Both the position numbers and the translations under genes were made by a program. A stretch of 64,000 nt of DNA. Origin: Mycobacterium sp. OAS707. GTDB taxonomy: Bacteria > Actinomycetota > Actinomycetes > Mycobacteriales > Mycobacteriaceae. Positions 41,955 through 53,498 of this stretch are shown one piece after another. The DNA lies in the NCBI RefSeq assembly GCF_014873705.1, contig NZ_JADBDS010000001.1:124001-188000 (forward strand), written 5' to 3'. The notes beneath the pieces are model-generated. The model was given only the letters and a program-made list of their open reading frames with translations. It did no database searches and had not been told where the DNA came from. The stretch's first letter is position 1, and each line of letters opens with the position of its first letter.

Positions 41955-42552
41955 CCGGCGGGCCCATGACCGGTTCTGCTACGGGCGGCCACGCGCCGAG
42001 GTCGTCACGCTGCGTCGAAACCGCCATCAGCGCGTAGACGAACGCCGCCACCGCAGCAGGAAACAGGATTGTGGTCGCGATCTGTAGCGGGCCCTGGCCG
42101 AAGAACACTGCGGGCGCCTCGATCACATAGTGCACGCGGTGCTCTGGCGAAACGGGCGCAGCTGCCATGTCGATTGCGCCGTAACGCCAATGCACCAACA
42201 CGGCGCCGACGCCCGCCGCGGCAGCGCCTGCCGCAGCGGAACCGACGGACAGCGCAGCCGCCATCACAGGCCCCCGGTGCGCGCGCCATTTCCACACCAG
42301 GACCGCTGCGACGAACGCCAGCACTGACGCCATGCCGACCATCAGGAACGCCGCGGTAAAGAAGTTGTCGCTCTCGTTGCCGAGATAGCCCTTGACCCGG
42401 TTGCCGCTCTTGGTGAGCGCGACGACGGCGTGAATCGATGGCGCCAGCCAGGCCCACAGTGCTCCCACCACAGCGCCGGCGAGGGTCAGGCCGACGACCG
42501 TCGTCAGCGCGGCCCTGCGGCGTGAAAAGCGGGGCGGCTCAACGTCAGTCAT
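41920..42552 (-). CDS. DUF2567 four-helix membrane protein
   Basis: 210 residues from [16 protein letters not shown], in the Rv1591 position next to the biotin genes. Transmembrane segments at about 15-38, 65-88, 96-118 and 150-172; the loop after helix 1 has the family-like [27 protein letters not shown] 42552 has a GAGGAG ribosome-binding site; a start at 42585 would overlap bsaP by 14 bases and lacks one. Function unknown. Confidence 0.78.
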   Translation of the reverse strand: MTDVEPPRFSRRRAALTTVVGLTLAGAVVGALWAWLAPSIHAVVALTKSGNRVKGYLGNESDNFFTAAFLMVGMASVLAFVAAVLVWKWRAHRGPVMAAALSVGSAAAGAAAAGVGAVLVHWRYGAIDMAAAPVSPEHRVHYVIEAPAVFFGQGPLQIATTILFPAAVAAFVYALMAVSTQRDDLGAWPPVAEPVMGPPVTTENALPSAQ

Positions 42553-42571
42553 CGTCTCCTCGCGCGAGCGC

Positions 42572-42771
42572 TCATCGGCGTTCATCTAGATCCTTGGAGT
42601 CCAGCTCGCCGTGGCGCGAGCACTTCGCCACCCAGCCGTCGGGGCGCACCTGCACCACCATGCGGCGGCCACACTCCGCGCAGAACCGGGGTGGCTCCAG
42701 GCCGAGTTGTGCGGCGGTCGGGACTGCCCCGCCGGCGGGCTCGCCAGTGTAGACGTTGAACTTGGCAGCCA

Positions 42772-42772
<1 letters not shown>
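42572..42772 (-). CDS. bsaP: Biotin synthase auxiliary protein (small Cys-rich)
   Basis: 66 residues. C-terminal half has FCAECGRRM followed 16 residues later by KCSRHGE: a Cys-x2-Cys plus Cys/His pattern suited to binding metal or an iron-sulphur cluster. Corresponds to Rv1590, directly after bioB with a one-base overlap (TAATG). Mycobacterial biotin synthases have been reported to need such a small partner (BsaP) to make biotin; the assignment rests on position, size and the Cys pattern. Confidence 0.8.
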
Positions 42773-44402
<1,630 letters not shown>

Positions 44403-44420
<18 letters not shown>

Positions 44421-47159
44421 CACCCAGCGGCCGAGTTCCGCTCGCGAGTGGATGCCCAGCTTGCGATAGATCCTGACCAGGTTGGTGTCCACGGTCTTCG
44501 GGCTGATGAACAGCTCGGCTGCGATGGCGCGATTCGTCATCCCCGAGGAAGCAAGTTCTGCGACTCTCCGCTCGGAGGGCGTGAGCACCACTTGACCCGC
44601 GTTGACCGTGACGCGAGCCAGGTCGGCGCGTGCACGCTTGGCCCACAGCGGAGTGTCCAACCGCTCGAACACCTCGAGTGCACCGCGCAATGTGATTGAC
44701 GCCGTGCGCTTCTGGCGCTGCCTGCGTTGTAACTGCCCAAGCAGCAACTGAGTTCGGGCGCGTTCGAACGGCATTGGCACGCGGTCGTGCTGCAACATGG
44801 CATCTTGGGCCGCCCGCGCCCCCGCGGCGAAATCACCGCTTGCGGCCAACAGCATTCCCCGGCACCGGCCCGCGACTGCAAGCATCCACGCGCGGTCGAG
44901 TCGTTTACCGTTGCGCTCGATGAAAGCGGTCAGGCGCTCGGCTTCGTCCAGCCGTTCGAGCGCGACCATGGCTTCCACCGCGTCGCCGACGCAGGACGCA
45001 ACGATGATCTCGGAATAATCCGGGTCCTTGAGTAGCCCGTCGATAACCGGTTGCATCACGTCGAGGGCCTTCTTGTAGTTGCCGAGCGATGTCTCCAAGA
45101 ACCCAAGGTTCGCCACCATCCAGCCCGCCAGTTCCCTGCCCTCGCTGCGATCGGATGCGTCAAGCGCCACCCGAGCGTCGCGGCGCGCCTCGTCGACCCG
45201 TCCCGCGTAGGCGGCGAGCGAAGACTTGATTGCGACGATGCTGAAGAGGTGTACGTCGCCTTCGAGGTGTGCGGCCCGATCCATCGCCTCCTCCGCGATG
45301 CGATGGGCCTCGGCGAAGTCGCCGCTCCATATCTCGACCATCGCGCGGTGATACGAGATGAAGACCGATTCGCTCTCCTCGCCGTTGTCTATGCGTCGCT
45401 CATTTATGGCCCGAAGCTCGGTACGTGCAGTGTCCAGGTCACCGGTCCAGGCGCGCAGAATTGCGTTCTGCACCCGCGGCTGGAACGCCAACTGAGCCGG
45501 TGACAGGTCGTCTTCGAGCTCGAGGGCGCGCTGCATCCTCGTCTCGTCGACGCCGACGCCACACATGAACCTCAGCACGACTTGCAGCCCCAAAGCACGG
45601 CTGAGCAGCGTGGGCTGACCCAGCGCCTCGGCGCGCGTCACCGCCTCATCGATATATTTGGCGGACTCACGTTTGCGGCCGGTGTTCACCAGCACGTAGG
45701 CGAGTGCCATCAGCATCTGAATCGACAGTGCCGCACTTCCGCTCGCCTCCGGCAGGAACCGTTCCAGCACGGTTGCCGCAGAGCCGAATCCGTCGGCATA
45801 CATCACGATGGTCGCGAGCAGACTCGCCGCGGCCGCTCGGGCTTCGCCGGGTTCGAGCCGCTTGATCGCCGCATCGAGAAGTGAGCGAGCCCTCTCTGCA
45901 TTTCCGCTCTCGAAATGATATGTCGCAGAGCGAATTTGGCGGTCCGGATCGGCCCCGCCGAGATTGAGCGCAAGGTCGAGCAATTCCGCCGCCGCGGCGG
46001 GCGCCCCTCGGCTGCGCGCCATCTGCGCGGCCTCGTCGAGCGCCCTCACCGTCGTGTCGTCGGCACTTGTGGCGCCGCGGGCCAGATGGCGCGCCCGCAG
46101 CTCAGGCTGATCAACCACGGATGCGATGGCCCGGTGCATCGCGCGGCGGTCGGCAGGCGCCACGTTGACGTAGACACCGTGCGCCAGCAGCGGATGGGTG
46201 AACGCGACACTGCTTCCATCGATGCGCACGATCCCATCGGTTTCGGCTGGCTCGAGGAGCGCCGCCACCTCGCTCACGGTGGTGTCCATGGCTCGCGCGA
46301 TGACGTCCGTCGAGGGTGTCGCCAGACAAGCCACACTCAACAGCGCGCGCCGAGTCCGAGGCTCCAGCCGGCTGATTCGCGCATCGACCAACTCCGAAAG
46401 CGTGTCCGGCAGAGATACTTCACCTTCGGGCGTCGTGACGTGAAGACCACGACCCAACTCGAGGGCGTAGAACGGGTTTCCCCCTGATATCTGGTGTATC
46501 CGCCTGACAGCCGATCGGCTGAGCGGCCTTTCGAGCCGCGACGAAAGAAGGTCAGAGAGCTCACCGATGGTGAAAGGCGCCAAGGTGATTCGCCGCACAG
46601 CCTCCGGACCGCCGATCCGCAACCACGACGCCGCCGCGCTCATGCCAGTGTGCGTACGACGAGTCGCGAGCACGCCGATGCGTCCGGCGAAGCGGCGAGC
46701 GGCGAAACCCAGCGCGAAGACCGAAGACGGATCAAGCCACTGCACGTCGTCGATGGCCAGCAGGACGGGGGTCTCGGCGGCCAACGCTTCGACGACTGCC
46801 AGAACCGCGGCGGCAACTGCGCGGGGTTCGGTGAAGGTATCGGTCTCGTCGGCCCGCAACAGCACCTGGTCGACGGCCCGCAGCTGTGGCGGTGGCAGGC
46901 GTTGGAGTAGCCAGGCCTCGATACCGCCGAGCAGATCGGCCAGCGCACCGTAGGCGACGACGGCTTCGTCCTGCGCGGGCCGTGTCGTCAGTACTCGCAT
47001 CCGACGCCGCCGGCCCTCGTCGACCGCGCGCAACCACACGGTGGTCTTGCCTATGCCTGCCGGGCCTTCCAGAAGAAGGGCCGACGGCTGTCGAGTAGCC
47101 GCTAGTAGGAAATCGGCAACAGCCCGTTCTTCGTCAGGTCGACTAACAATCCCCGACAC
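44403..47159 (-). CDS. LuxR-family regulator with N-terminal ATPase (LAL type)
   Basis: 918 residues from GTG 47159. N-terminal AAA-type ATPase: Walker A EGPAGIGKTTVW near residue 31, Walker B VLLAIDDVQWLDP near 135. The middle 500 residues are helical TPR-like repeats, and the C-terminal 60 are a LuxR helix-turn-helix (LTPSERRVAELASSGMTNRA, SPKTVDTNLVRIYRKLGI). LAL regulators sense small molecules or peptides and activate transcription; the target is unknown. GTG 47159 is chosen since the frame upstream runs into the divergent gene; the start is uncertain. A perfect inverted repeat lies just upstream. Confidence 0.88.
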
Positions 47160-47160
47160 G

Positions 47161-47187
47161 TACAGCAGAATCTCAGGTTTTGCTGTA
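47161..47187. promoter_or_regulatory. Inverted repeat upstream of the LAL regulator
   Basis: TACAGCA (47161-47167) and TGCTGTA (47181-47187) form a perfect 7-base inverted repeat with 13 bases between, directly upstream of the regulator start and 46 bases from the divergent YjbR-like start. Possible operator for autoregulation or for the divergent gene. Confidence 0.5.
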
Positions 47188-47232
47188 TTTGTCAGCGCAA
47201 CGAGTCGGTGGCCTCGACTAGCGTCCTGCAGT

Positions 47233-47568
47233 GTGATCACCGTTGACGATGTCCGACGCATCACCGCGACACTGCCGCGGGCCTACGAGGTCGTCGTCCG
47301 CGATCAGATCAAGTTCCGCGTCGGGCAGATCGTCTTCGTGGCCTTCTCGCGCGACGAGACGGTGATGGGTGTCGGCTTTCCGAAAGAGGAGCGCGAGGCG
47401 ATGATCGCCGCGGAGCCCGACAAGTTCATGCTGCCCCGCAAGTCGGACATGCGATACAACTGGATTCACGTCCGGCTCGACGCGATCGACCTCGACGAGG
47501 TTCGCGAGCTGGTGCTCGACGCATGGCGGATGTGCGTGCCGAAAAAGGTTGCCGCTCTTATCGATTGA
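47233..47568 (+). CDS. MmcQ/YjbR-family protein
   Basis: 111 residues of the MmcQ/YjbR family (cytosolic, DNA-binding-like fold, function unclear). Typical features: MITVDDVRRITATLPRAYEVV at the start, FVAFSRDETVMGVGFPKEER, and a terminal AWRMCVPKKVAA. GTG start chosen because it begins the family sequence; upstream open frame is antisense to the LAL gene. Tail-to-tail 11-base overlap with the 2H phosphoesterase gene. Confidence 0.78.
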   Translation: MITVDDVRRITATLPRAYEVVVRDQIKFRVGQIVFVAFSRDETVMGVGFPKEEREAMIAAEPDKFMLPRKSDMRYNWIHVRLDAIDLDEVRELVLDAWRMCVPKKVAALID

Positions 47569-48070
47569 TCGGATACTCGCGCTTCGCGTTGCCGTCCCAG
47601 CGGCGCACCCCGATCGCGCGACCGACGATTTCTGACGGCCTGCCCGCGATCCGAAGTGCACGTCGGAGCTGATCGCCGTGCAGCCGCCTGGCCATCGTCA
47701 CGTGGCCGGTCCACTGACCGGGCAGTGTGTTCGCCATCGGGCCCGGCTGCTGATGCGGCGCACACAGCCGATGAACCTCGGCGTGCACGTCCAGCAGTTC
47801 GGCTGTCGGCACCACCAGTCGCGTCAGGATCAGCTGGGACCGGCCGAAAAGCAGCGGTGCCCCGATCCGGCAGTCCAGCGGGAACCACCCCGCCAGCGGC
47901 GCCAACAGTTCGTCCACCGCGGGATCAATCCGCTCGGCGACCGTCAGCGTCGCGTGCGGTCTGCTTGCCGGCGCCTGGCTCGGAATTCCGGCCTCCCGCA
48001 ATCCGTCCCAGATGTGCCGGATCGCTTCCTCGGTCTCGCGGTCGAAGACCAACTCGACGGAGTGGACCAT
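47558..48070 (-). CDS. 2H phosphoesterase / 2'-5' RNA ligase-like protein
   Basis: 170 residues from [17 protein letters not shown]. The two family motifs HxT/Sx are seen: HATLTV near residue 39 and HVTMAR near 122, separated by the expected distance. 2H enzymes act on cyclic phosphodiesters or RNA ends; the substrate here is unknown. ATG 48070 shares one base with the bioD stop (TGATG), so it is the last gene of bioF-bioD. Its link to biotin is only positional. Confidence 0.8.
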   Translation of the reverse strand: MVHSVELVFDRETEEAIRHIWDGLREAGIPSQAPASRPHATLTVAERIDPAVDELLAPLAGWFPLDCRIGAPLLFGRSQLILTRLVVPTAELLDVHAEVHRLCAPHQQPGPMANTLPGQWTGHVTMARRLHGDQLRRALRIAGRPSEIVGRAIGVRRWDGNAKREYPINR

Positions 48071-48741
48071 CAGCCGGCCAGACTCCTGACCCACTGCGCG
48101 TCGAAGGCCGCCGCGCTCATCGACTCGAACTCCTCAGCGCCAAGAGCTCCCGCCCCGGCGGGCAGCACCGCTCGTACCTCGCCCAACCGCGCCAATGCGT
48201 CGCGATTGCCGACTGCCGCCACGTCAGGGTCGCGCGGCCACGCCCCGATCACCAAGCCGGCACACGGAATGTCATGGGCGGCAAGCGCTTCCAGCGTCAG
48301 CGCGGTGTGGTTCAGGGTGCCGAGGCCCGGCGAGACAACGACAAGCACGGGCGCACCGAGGTCGCGCGCGATGTCGCGTAGCGTCACGCCACCGTCGCCC
48401 AACTCGACCAACAGTCCACCGGCACCCTCGACCAGGGTCAGCTTCGCATCGACCGCGGTGACCGAACCCACCAACTCCTCGCGTGTCGGCAACGCCATGC
48501 CTGCGCGCTCCGCGGCCGCGGCCGGTGCCAGCGGTTCCGGGTAGCGCCAGGTGCCGAAGAGCGCATTGACCCCCGCCAACCGCGCCACGTCGGCGAGGTC
48601 GTCGTCGCGAGGACTGCCTGTCTGCACCGGCTTACACACCGCGACGTCGATGCCTGCCAACCGCGCGCCGCACGCAAGCGCCGCCGTGGCCACGGTCTTC
48701 CCGACGCCGGTATCGGTGCCGGTGACGACGACGATGCTCAC
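48070..48741 (-). CDS. bioD: Dethiobiotin synthetase
   Basis: ATP-dependent closure of the ureido ring of DAPA to dethiobiotin. 223 residues. P-loop GTDTGVGKT at residues 8-16, VCKPVQTG near 35 with the substrate Lys, and [12 protein letters not shown] near 108. GTG start overlapping the bioF stop in GTGA. Confidence 0.95.
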   Translation of the reverse strand: MSIVVVTGTDTGVGKTVATAALACGARLAGIDVAVCKPVQTGSPRDDDLADVARLAGVNALFGTWRYPEPLAPAAAAERAGMALPTREELVGSVTAVDAKLTLVEGAGGLLVELGDGGVTLRDIARDLGAPVLVVVSPGLGTLNHTALTLEALAAHDIPCAGLVIGAWPRDPDVAAVGNRDALARLGEVRAVLPAGAGALGAEEFESMSAAAFDAQWVRSLAG

Positions 48742-49883
48742 GTTCGGGCTGACAGCACTTCGGTGAGAACCTCTCGCGCCAAAGCCATTTCGTCGTCCGA
48801 CAGCGACGCCCGCGCCGTCAGCCGCAACCTCGAGGTGCCGGCAGGCACGGTCGGCGGGCGGAAGCAGCCAACCCGCACACCGCGGTCAAGGCATGCCGCT
48901 GCGGCGGCGAACGCCACCTCCGGTTCGCCGAGGATGACCGACACCACGGCCGAATCCGGAACCTCGGAAACGCCGCACATCGCCGCCAGCGCCGCCGCGT
49001 GGTCCAACACGGCCTGCGCCCGCCACGGCTCGGCGGTCAACACTTTCAGAGCGGCCGATGCCGCGCCGACCGCTGCAGGGGCAAGGCCGGTGTCGAAGAT
49101 GAACGGCCGCGCCGCATCGATCAGGTGCGCCCGCACCGCGGCGGGGCCGAGTACGACGCCGCCCTGGCTGCCGAGCGCCTTCGACAGCGTCGTCGTCATC
49201 ACGACGTCGGGCGCACCGGCGAGGCCGACCTCGTGCAGCAGCCCCCGCCCGCCGTCGCCCCGCACGCCAAGGCCGTGCGCTTCGTCGACGATCAGCAGCG
49301 CGCCATGCCTGCGGCAGACCTCGTGCAACGCACGCAATGGCGCCATCACCCCGTCGGCCGAGAACACCGAGTCGGTGACCACGACGGCGCGTTCCTCGTC
49401 GCGTGCTGACAACGCCGCCTCGACGGCGGCCACATCGCGGTGCGGGGTCACGACGACGCGGGCGCGCGACAGCCGGCACGCGTCAACCAGAGACGCATGG
49501 GTCAGCGCGTCGGAGACCAGCAGCGAGCCCGCCCCAGACAGCGACACCACCGCCCCGAGGTTGGCGGTGTAGCCCGACGAGAAGACCAGCGCGGACTCTG
49601 CGCCGACGAAGTCGGCGAGCGCGGTTTCGAAGTTTTCGTGCAGTTCGGTGTTGCCGGTGACCAGCCGCGATCCGGTTGCACCGGCACCCCAGGTGCGCAG
49701 CGCCTCGACGCCGCCGTCGATCACCTCGGGGTGCTGCGACAGGCCCAGGTAGTCGTTGGACGCCAGGTCCAGTTCGGCGCCGACGGGCGGGCGGGTGCGC
49801 AGGGCGCGACGCAGTCCGGCCGCGCGGCGCTGCTGCTCGACCTCGTCGAGCCAGGCCAGCGGGGAAAGACCGACACGGGTCAC
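48738..49883 (-). CDS. bioF: 8-amino-7-oxononanoate synthase
   Basis: PLP enzyme joining pimeloyl thioester and alanine. 381 residues from GTG 49883 ([17 protein letters not shown]). [15 protein letters not shown] near residue 41, [13 protein letters not shown] near 70, [12 protein letters not shown] near 200, and PLP lysine in [13 protein letters not shown] near 232. GTG 49883 has AGAAGGTG upstream; the upstream GTG 49910 would place the start inside the duplicated control region. Transcribed from its own BioQ-controlled promoter. Confidence 0.95.
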   Translation of the reverse strand: MTRVGLSPLAWLDEVEQQRRAAGLRRALRTRPPVGAELDLASNDYLGLSQHPEVIDGGVEALRTWGAGATGSRLVTGNTELHENFETALADFVGAESALVFSSGYTANLGAVVSLSGAGSLLVSDALTHASLVDACRLSRARVVVTPHRDVAAVEAALSARDEERAVVVTDSVFSADGVMAPLRALHEVCRRHGALLIVDEAHGLGVRGDGGRGLLHEVGLAGAPDVVMTTTLSKALGSQGGVVLGPAAVRAHLIDAARPFIFDTGLAPAAVGAASAALKVLTAEPWRAQAVLDHAAALAAMCGVSEVPDSAVVSVILGEPEVAFAAAAACLDRGVRVGCFRPPTVPAGTSRLRLTARASLSDDEMALAREVLTEVLSART

Positions 49884-49901
49884 TGGAGCACCTTCTAAAG
49901 A

Positions 49902-49946
49902 CTTGAACACGTCGGCGAGCCGACAATTGAACGGTGTTCAGGTTAG
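49902..49946 (-). promoter_or_regulatory. BioQ control region of bioF-bioD
   Basis: Palindrome TGAACGGTGTTCA at 49928-49940, with minus-strand -10 TAACCT (49945-49940) next to it. The leader hairpin is GTCGGC (49911-49916), GA, GCCGAC (49919-49924). The bioA stop codon TGA (49940-49938) lies inside the operator, so read-through from bioA passes over it. The region matches the bioB one at all but two substitutions and one base in the hairpin loop. Confidence 0.88.
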
Positions 49947-51227
49947 CGCACGCGCGACCCCGACCATCGCCGAGGTGATCTGCTCGATCTCGCCGTCGGT
50001 GCAGATGTAGGGCGGCATCACGTAGATCAGGTTGCGAAACGGGCGCAGCCAGACGCCGCGTTCCAGCGCGGCAGGTGTCGCGACCCGCAGGTCGACCGGC
50101 CTCTCCATCTCGATGACCCCGATCGCGCCGAGCACCCGCACGTCGGCGACGCCCGGCAGGTCGGCAGCTTGCGCCAACCCGTCCTGCAGACCCGCCGAGA
50201 TCGCGGAAACCCTTGCGCGCCAATCCTGTTCGAGTAGCAGCTCGACCGCCGCGACCCCGACTGCGCAAGCCAGCGGGTTGGCCATGAACGTCGGGCCGTG
50301 CATCAACGCACCCGGCTCGCGCGTGCTGATCGTCTGGGCGATGTCGCGGGTACACAACGTCGCGGCCAGCGTGATGTACCCGCCGGTCATCGCCTTACCC
50401 ACACACATGATGTCCGGGCTGACGCGCGCGTGGTCGGCGGCGAACAACTCTCCGGTGCGGCCGAAGCCGGTGGCGATCTCGTCGAAGATGAGCAGGACAC
50501 CGTGCCGGTCGCAGATCTCGCGCAGGTCGACGAGATAGCGCGGGTCGTGGAACCGCATGCCGCCCGCGCCCTGCACGACGGGTTCGACGATGACAGCGGC
50601 CAACTCGTCGGCGTGCTCGGACAACTGCTTTTCGAACGCCTCGCTGTACGCGGCGTCGTACTCGCCCGGCACCTGCGGCGCGAACTCCTGACGGGCCAGA
50701 ATGTCCGTCCACAGTGAGTGCATGCCGCCATCGGGGTCACACACGCTCATCGGGGTGAACGTGTCGCCGTGGTAGCCGCCGCGCCACGTCATCAGCCGGC
50801 TCTTGTCGCCACGGCCGATGCTGCGCCAATACTGCAGCGCCATCTTGGCCGCGACCTCCACCGACACCGACCCCGAGTCGCTGAAGAACACGGTTTCCAG
50901 ACCGTCGGGGGTGATCTGCACCAGCAGTCGCGCGAGCCGTGCGGCGGGCTCGTGCGTGAGCCCGCCGAACATCACGTGGTTCATGGTCGCGAGCTGGTCG
51001 GTGATCGCCGCGTCCAGGACCGGATGGCCGTGCCCGTGGATGGCCGTCCACCACGACGCCATCGCGTCGAGGACCTCGATCTGTCGCCCACCGTCGACCA
51101 GCGTCAGCCAGGCGCCCTTCGCGCCCACCGCCACCACCGGAGGCAGCGCTTCGGCCCCGATGGAGCTGTACGGGTGCCAAACATGCGCGGCGTCGATCGC
51201 GCTGATCTCCGCTGGGGTCAACGTCAT
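49938..51227 (-). CDS. bioA: Adenosylmethionine-8-amino-7-oxononanoate aminotransferase
   Basis: Makes DAPA from KAPA using SAM as amino donor. 429 residues. HVWHPYSS near residue 15, [17 protein letters not shown] near 117, [11 protein letters not shown] near 145, [11 protein letters not shown] near 245, and PLP lysine in [11 protein letters not shown] near 275. Tail region ends with [12 protein letters not shown]. No TGAAC-N3-GTTCA site lies upstream, so it may be outside direct BioQ control. Confidence 0.95.
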   Translation of the reverse strand: MTLTPAEISAIDAAHVWHPYSSIGAEALPPVVAVGAKGAWLTLVDGGRQIEVLDAMASWWTAIHGHGHPVLDAAITDQLATMNHVMFGGLTHEPAARLARLLVQITPDGLETVFFSDSGSVSVEVAAKMALQYWRSIGRGDKSRLMTWRGGYHGDTFTPMSVCDPDGGMHSLWTDILARQEFAPQVPGEYDAAYSEAFEKQLSEHADELAAVIVEPVVQGAGGMRFHDPRYLVDLREICDRHGVLLIFDEIATGFGRTGELFAADHARVSPDIMCVGKAMTGGYITLAATLCTRDIAQTISTREPGALMHGPTFMANPLACAVGVAAVELLLEQDWRARVSAISAGLQDGLAQAADLPGVADVRVLGAIGVIEMERPVDLRVATPAALERGVWLRPFRNLIYVMPPYICTDGEIEQITSAMVGVARALT

Positions 51228-51320
51228 CTGTAGAACGAGCCTGATCCTTTGCTCAGTGGCTGTGACGAATCGCCTGTCGCATGAGGCACCAGGCGATCTT
51301 CGGTAGATTAACCGTCGACC

Positions 51321-53498
51321 ATGATGACCCTCGCCCCTCCCCGGCCGGCGGCCGTCACCGATCCGGTTTCCCCCTCACGCGCCACCACCGGCACTCGTGA
51401 GTCGGGTTTCTACCGACACGATCTCGACGGACTGCGCGGCATCGCGATCGCGCTCGTCGCGGTGTTCCACGTGTGGTTTGGCCGGGTGTCCGGTGGCGTC
51501 GACGTATTCCTGGCGCTGTCGGGCTTCTTCTTCGGCGGCCGACTGCTGCGCACGGCGCTGACGCCGGGCACGTCTCTATCGCCCGTTCCCGAGGTGACGC
51601 GACTTGTTCGCCGGCTGCTGCCCGCGCTTGTCGTCGTGCTCGCCGCGTCGGCGGTGCTGACGATCCTGATCCAGCCGGAGACGCGGTGGGAGACGTTTGC
51701 TGACCAGAGCTTGGCCAGCCTGGGCTACTTCCAGAACTGGGAGCTGGCGAACACCGCGGCGGACTACCTTCGCGCCGGTGAGGCGGTCAGTCCGCTGCAG
51801 CACATCTGGTCGATGTCGGTCCAAGGACAGTTCTATATCGCGTTTCTGGCGTTGATCTTCGGGTTCGCCTATCTGTTCCGCGGCCGCCTCGGAAAGTACA
51901 TGCGGATTTCATTCGTGGTGCTGCTGAGCGCGCTCACCATCGCCTCGTTCGTCTACGCGATATTTGCTCACAACGCCGATCAGGCGACCGCCTACTACAA
52001 CAGCTTCGCGCGGGGATGGGAGCTGCTGCTCGGCGCATTGCTGGGCGCCGTGGTGCCCTACGTGCGCTGGCCGATGTGGCTGCGGACGACGATCGCGGTG
52101 GTCGCGCTGGCGGCGATCCTGTCGTGCGGCGCGCTGATCGACGGCGTCAAGGAGTTCCCTGGCCCCTGGGCGCTGGTGCCCGTCGGCGCGACGATGCTGT
52201 TCATCCTTTCCGCAGCCAACCGGCAGTCCGACGGCAAGACCGCAGGCCGCCTGCCCGTCCCCAACCGGTTCCTCGCGACCGCGCCATTCGTGACGCTCGG
52301 GTCGATGGCGTACTCCTTGTACCTGTGGCACTGGCCGCTGCTGATCTTCTGGCTGTCCTATACGGGCCGGCCGCGGGTCAACTTCATCGAAGGCGCGGCG
52401 GTGCTGCTGCTCTCCGGCGTGCTGGCATGGCTGACACTGCGGTATGTCGAGAACCCGCTGCGCTACCGCGCTTCGACGAAGGCACCCAAAACCACCCCCG
52501 TCGTCCCGCTGTGGACTCGGCTGCGTCGCCCGACGATCGCGCTGGGTTCCATCGTCGGCCTGCTGGGTGTCGCGTTGACGGCGACGGCGTTCGGGTGGCG
52601 CGAGCACGTCACGGTGCAGCGGGCAAACGGCAAGGAGCTCGCGACCCTTTCCATCCGCGACTACCCCGGAGCCACCGCCCTGCTCAACCACGCCAAGGTG
52701 CCCAAGCTGCCGATGCGCCCGACCGTGCTGGAAGCCAAGGACGATCTGCCTGAGACCACCACCGACGGTTGCATCAGCGATTTCGACAACAGCGACGTCA
52801 TCGAATGCACCTTCGGCGACAAGGACGCGACCCGCACCATCGCGCTGGCAGGCAGTTCACATGCCGAACACTGGATAACCGCGCTCGACCTACTCGGGCA
52901 GCTGCACCACTTCAAGGTGGTGACGTACCTGAAGATGGGTTGCCCGTTGACCACCGAGCAGATGCCGTTGGTGATGGGTGACAACCGGCCGTACCCGGGA
53001 TGCCGGGTGTGGAACAACCGCGTCATGCCGAAACTGATCGCCGATCATCCCGACTTCGTATTCACCACGTCCACCCGGCCGTGGAACATCAAGCCGGGCG
53101 ATGTGATGCCGTCGCACTACATCGGCATCTGGCAAGCGTTGTCCGACAACAACATTCCGATTCTCGCGATGCGCGATACACCGTGGATGGTCCATGACGG
53201 CAAGCCGTTCTTCCCTGCCGACTGTCTGGCCAGCGGCGGCAACGCGATCTCCTGCGGCATCAAGCGATCCGACGTACTGTCGGAGCACAACCAGACGTTG
53301 GACTTCGTCGCGCAGTTTCCACTGCTGAAGCCGCTCGACATGAGTGATGCGGTGTGCCGCAAGGACGTCTGCCGGGCCGTGGAGGGGAATGTGTTGCTGT
53401 ATCGCGACGCCCACCACATCTCGACGACCTACATGCGCACGATGGTCAACGAACTGGGCCGTCAGATGGGCCTGGCCACCGGCTGGTGGCGACCCTGA
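51321..53498 (+). CDS. Acyltransferase-3 membrane protein with C-terminal SGNH domain
   Basis: 725 residues, corresponding to Rv1565c. Residues 30-400 form an OafA-type acyltransferase-3 domain with about ten transmembrane segments, starting [20 protein letters not shown]. After a further membrane segment (about 410-430) is an outside SGNH esterase-like domain (about 500-725) with [10 protein letters not shown] as the Ser block and DAHHIS as the Asp/His block. Likely O-acylates an exported glycan or lipid. A TAGATT -10 is 11 bases before the ATG. The treX ATG overlaps its stop (TGATG). Confidence 0.88.
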   Translation: MMTLAPPRPAAVTDPVSPSRATTGTRESGFYRHDLDGLRGIAIALVAVFHVWFGRVSGGVDVFLALSGFFFGGRLLRTALTPGTSLSPVPEVTRLVRRLLPALVVVLAASAVLTILIQPETRWETFADQSLASLGYFQNWELANTAADYLRAGEAVSPLQHIWSMSVQGQFYIAFLALIFGFAYLFRGRLGKYMRISFVVLLSALTIASFVYAIFAHNADQATAYYNSFARGWELLLGALLGAVVPYVRWPMWLRTTIAVVALAAILSCGALIDGVKEFPGPWALVPVGATMLFILSAANRQSDGKTAGRLPVPNRFLATAPFVTLGSMAYSLYLWHWPLLIFWLSYTGRPRVNFIEGAAVLLLSGVLAWLTLRYVENPLRYRASTKAPKTTPVVPLWTRLRRPTIALGSIVGLLGVALTATAFGWREHVTVQRANGKELATLSIRDYPGATALLNHAKVPKLPMRPTVLEAKDDLPETTTDGCISDFDNSDVIECTFGDKDATRTIALAGSSHAEHWITALDLLGQLHHFKVVTYLKMGCPLTTEQMPLVMGDNRPYPGCRVWNNRVMPKLIADHPDFVFTTSTRPWNIKPGDVMPSHYIGIWQALSDNNIPILAMRDTPWMVHDGKPFFPADCLASGGNAISCGIKRSDVLSEHNQTLDFVAQFPLLKPLDMSDAVCRKDVCRAVEGNVLLYRDAHHISTTYMRTMVNELGRQMGLATGWWRP

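Noticed and set aside
51228..51320. BioQ operator upstream of bioA
   Set aside because: No TGAAC-N3-GTTCA or close variant found in this gap.
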